Shown here piece after piece: positions 5,277 to 6,313 of a stretch of DNA of 6,313 nucleotides. Numbering within the stretch: position 1 is the stretch's first letter; each line of letters begins with the position of its first letter. The notes beneath the pieces are model-generated. The model did not search any database and had not been told where the DNA came from. It saw only the letters and a program-made list of their open reading frames with translations. Source of the stretch: an uncultured Sphingorhabdus sp. (GTDB lineage: Bacteria; Pseudomonadota; Alphaproteobacteria; Sphingomonadales; Sphingomonadaceae); contig CALMYW010000469.1 in NCBI GenBank assembly GCA_937873665.1, positions 1 through 6,313 of the forward strand. The letters run 5' to 3'. Made by a program: the position numbers and the translations under genes.

Positions 5277-6313
5277 AACCGCCATCTGGATATGGAAACG
5301 AATCCTTTCAGCTGCCTGCTCGAGGCCTTGCCACTGCACTCTGAAGAGGACGATCTTCGCGAGGAGGTTTCCGAGCTTGAGTTGATCAAGCGACTGCCGA
5401 GGCCGAATGGACCAGGGGTCGTGCAGTGCGTTCGAAGGATTTTTGAAGCGTGTGGCCTTCTCGATGCTCGGCTGCTGAATGAAGGCCAGTGGGCCTTTGT
5501 TTCCTTTCCGGCGTCACTGTTAGGCCGCTCTTTGCTTCAGACGCTTGCGGTTCCCGGGCAGCATTTTTTCGCGGGGAACTATTGGCGCTCGACCCGCGAA
5601 GACGACGTAGAAGAACAGCGCAAGCTACTTAGCGAGCTTGAGAACCGGCGCGAGGAGTTTCATCCGACTCGCTCGCCAACTCCCGTTCGGTTCGTTTACG
5701 TTGCCTGGGGACTCATCCGGTTGGGCGACAGTTTTCTTCTCCATCGCCGGGAGGATCGTTTGCGGCCGGAGGTCAAGAACTACGGTTTCCCTGGTGGGCG
5801 TTTCAAGCCCTTTGATCTTCCGAAGGGCAAACAAGACCCGGCCGTACTGCGACAGTTGCATAAGTCGGAGTCGAGCCTGGCAATGGGCGTTCTTGAAACA
5901 AAGACGCTTAACCGGGAACTGAACGAGGAACTCAAACTATCCAGCAAAGACTGGCGCGCAACCCCAAGTGTGGTGCTGAAACCCTACCGGAAGGTCGAAG
6001 GCGCAAGAAACGCACATGCGCTGACTGAGTATTTGCTTGCGCTTTACGACATCTCGCTGACACCTGAAGGGGAGGCGCGCTTGTTGGATCAAATCGATGC
6101 GGATCCGGAAAAAAAACTGGTCTGGTTCACCATTGACGATCTGGTTGGTTCAACCGGGCGTAGCGATGGCAAGAGAGCGTTTATCGATGCGCTATTTGCT
6201 CATTTTGGCGATAAGGAGCGGCTCAAGTGCTTCTTTCAAGGCGTTCCTTCATCGAGTACGACCGAGTACAGGTTCAATGCACCGAACCATGCGGTTGAAC
6301 TTCCCGTTTCACC
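5259..6313 (+). CDS. Nudix-like protein with an unrecognised N-terminal region, 3' end cut by the window
   Basis: An open frame of at least 351 codons runs from the ATG at 5259 off the right edge. An in-frame ATG at 5292 is a good alternative because the inverted repeat at 5267-5276 would then be upstream of the gene; neither start has a strong ribosome-binding site. Residues 1-135 are charged and mostly helical by composition, with no recognised domain. Residues 142-300 look Nudix-like: PVRFVYVAWGLI, then LLHRRED, NYGFPGGRF (G179, G180), a roughly 30-residue insertion, then ETKTLNRELNEELKL with the R219-E-L-x-E-E core. The spacing before that core is not the canonical G-x5-E-x7, with the upstream glutamate at -6 rather than -8, so substrate and even activity are uncertain. 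Known family members hydrolyse nucleoside diphosphates linked to another moiety. It is divergent from the Ubl cassette and may share its control region. Confidence 0.7.
   Translation, partial: MLNSLTNRHLDMETNPFSCLLEALPLHSEEDDLREEVSELELIKRLPRPNGPGVVQCVRRIFEACGLLDARLLNEGQWAFVSFPASLLGRSLLQTLAVPGQHFFAGNYWRSTREDDVEEQRKLLSELENRREEFHPTRSPTPVRFVYVAWGLIRLGDSFLLHRREDRLRPEVKNYGFPGGRFKPFDLPKGKQDPAVLRQLHKSESSLAMGVLETKTLNRELNEELKLSSKDWRATPSVVLKPYRKVEGARNAHALTEYLLALYDISLTPEGEARLLDQIDADPEKKLVWFTIDDLVGSTGRSDGKRAFIDALFAHFGDKERLKCFFQGVPSSSTTEYRFNAPNHAVELPVS

Noticed and set aside
1..6313. CRISPR arrays, tRNA, rRNA or complete insertion sequences
   Set aside because: I saw no regularly spaced repeats, no cloverleaf or rRNA-like stretch, and no transposase with terminal inverted repeats. 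The only mobile-element trace is the integrase fragment.

Overview
The window looks like a chromosomal accessory region of a high-GC proteobacterium. The left edge carries the last 48 codons of a DnaE2/ImuC-type error-prone DNA polymerase, and most coding sequence is visibly GC-rich with the G/C-ending codons usual for Beta- or Gammaproteobacteria. The genus cannot be fixed from this sequence.

Layout from left to right: (1) 1-149, the 3' end of dnaE2 on the plus strand. (2) 150-341, a non-coding gap. (3) about 342-629, minus strand, an internal fragment of an integron-type tyrosine recombinase, so this junction has a history of mobility. (4) 656-1939, minus strand, a gene that is clearly less GC-rich than its neighbours; its protein has two cold-shock-like OB folds followed by a DUF3825 domain. 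(5) 1940-2090, a spacer holding two short hairpins. (6) 2091-5154, minus strand, a compact set of four genes. In transcription order these are a small C-terminally membrane-anchored protein, a LabA-like NYN-domain putative RNase, a ubiquitin-like/E2 (Prok-E2_E type) fusion interrupted by a one-base frameshift, and a JAMM(JAB)-E1(ThiF) fusion. (7) 5155-5258, a divergent intergenic region with a tandem 10-bp direct repeat and a spaced inverted repeat. (8) 5259 to the right edge, plus strand, a divergently transcribed Nudix-like protein that runs off the window.

The core is a prokaryotic ubiquitin-like conjugation cassette. The modifier and E2 lie on one chain, and the activating enzyme and deconjugating/processing peptidase lie on another. 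It is linked to a membrane protein and a predicted RNase. A nucleic-acid-binding DUF3825 protein follows on the same strand and a Nudix protein is divergent. My inference is a defence or stress-response island in which Ubl conjugation is tied to RNA or nucleotide metabolism. The Ubl-E2 gene is either inactivated, mis-sequenced, or decoded by +1 frameshifting: the break is at a CCCC run inside a perfect 10-bp hairpin, and removing one C restores a 223-residue protein ending exactly at the E1 gene start.
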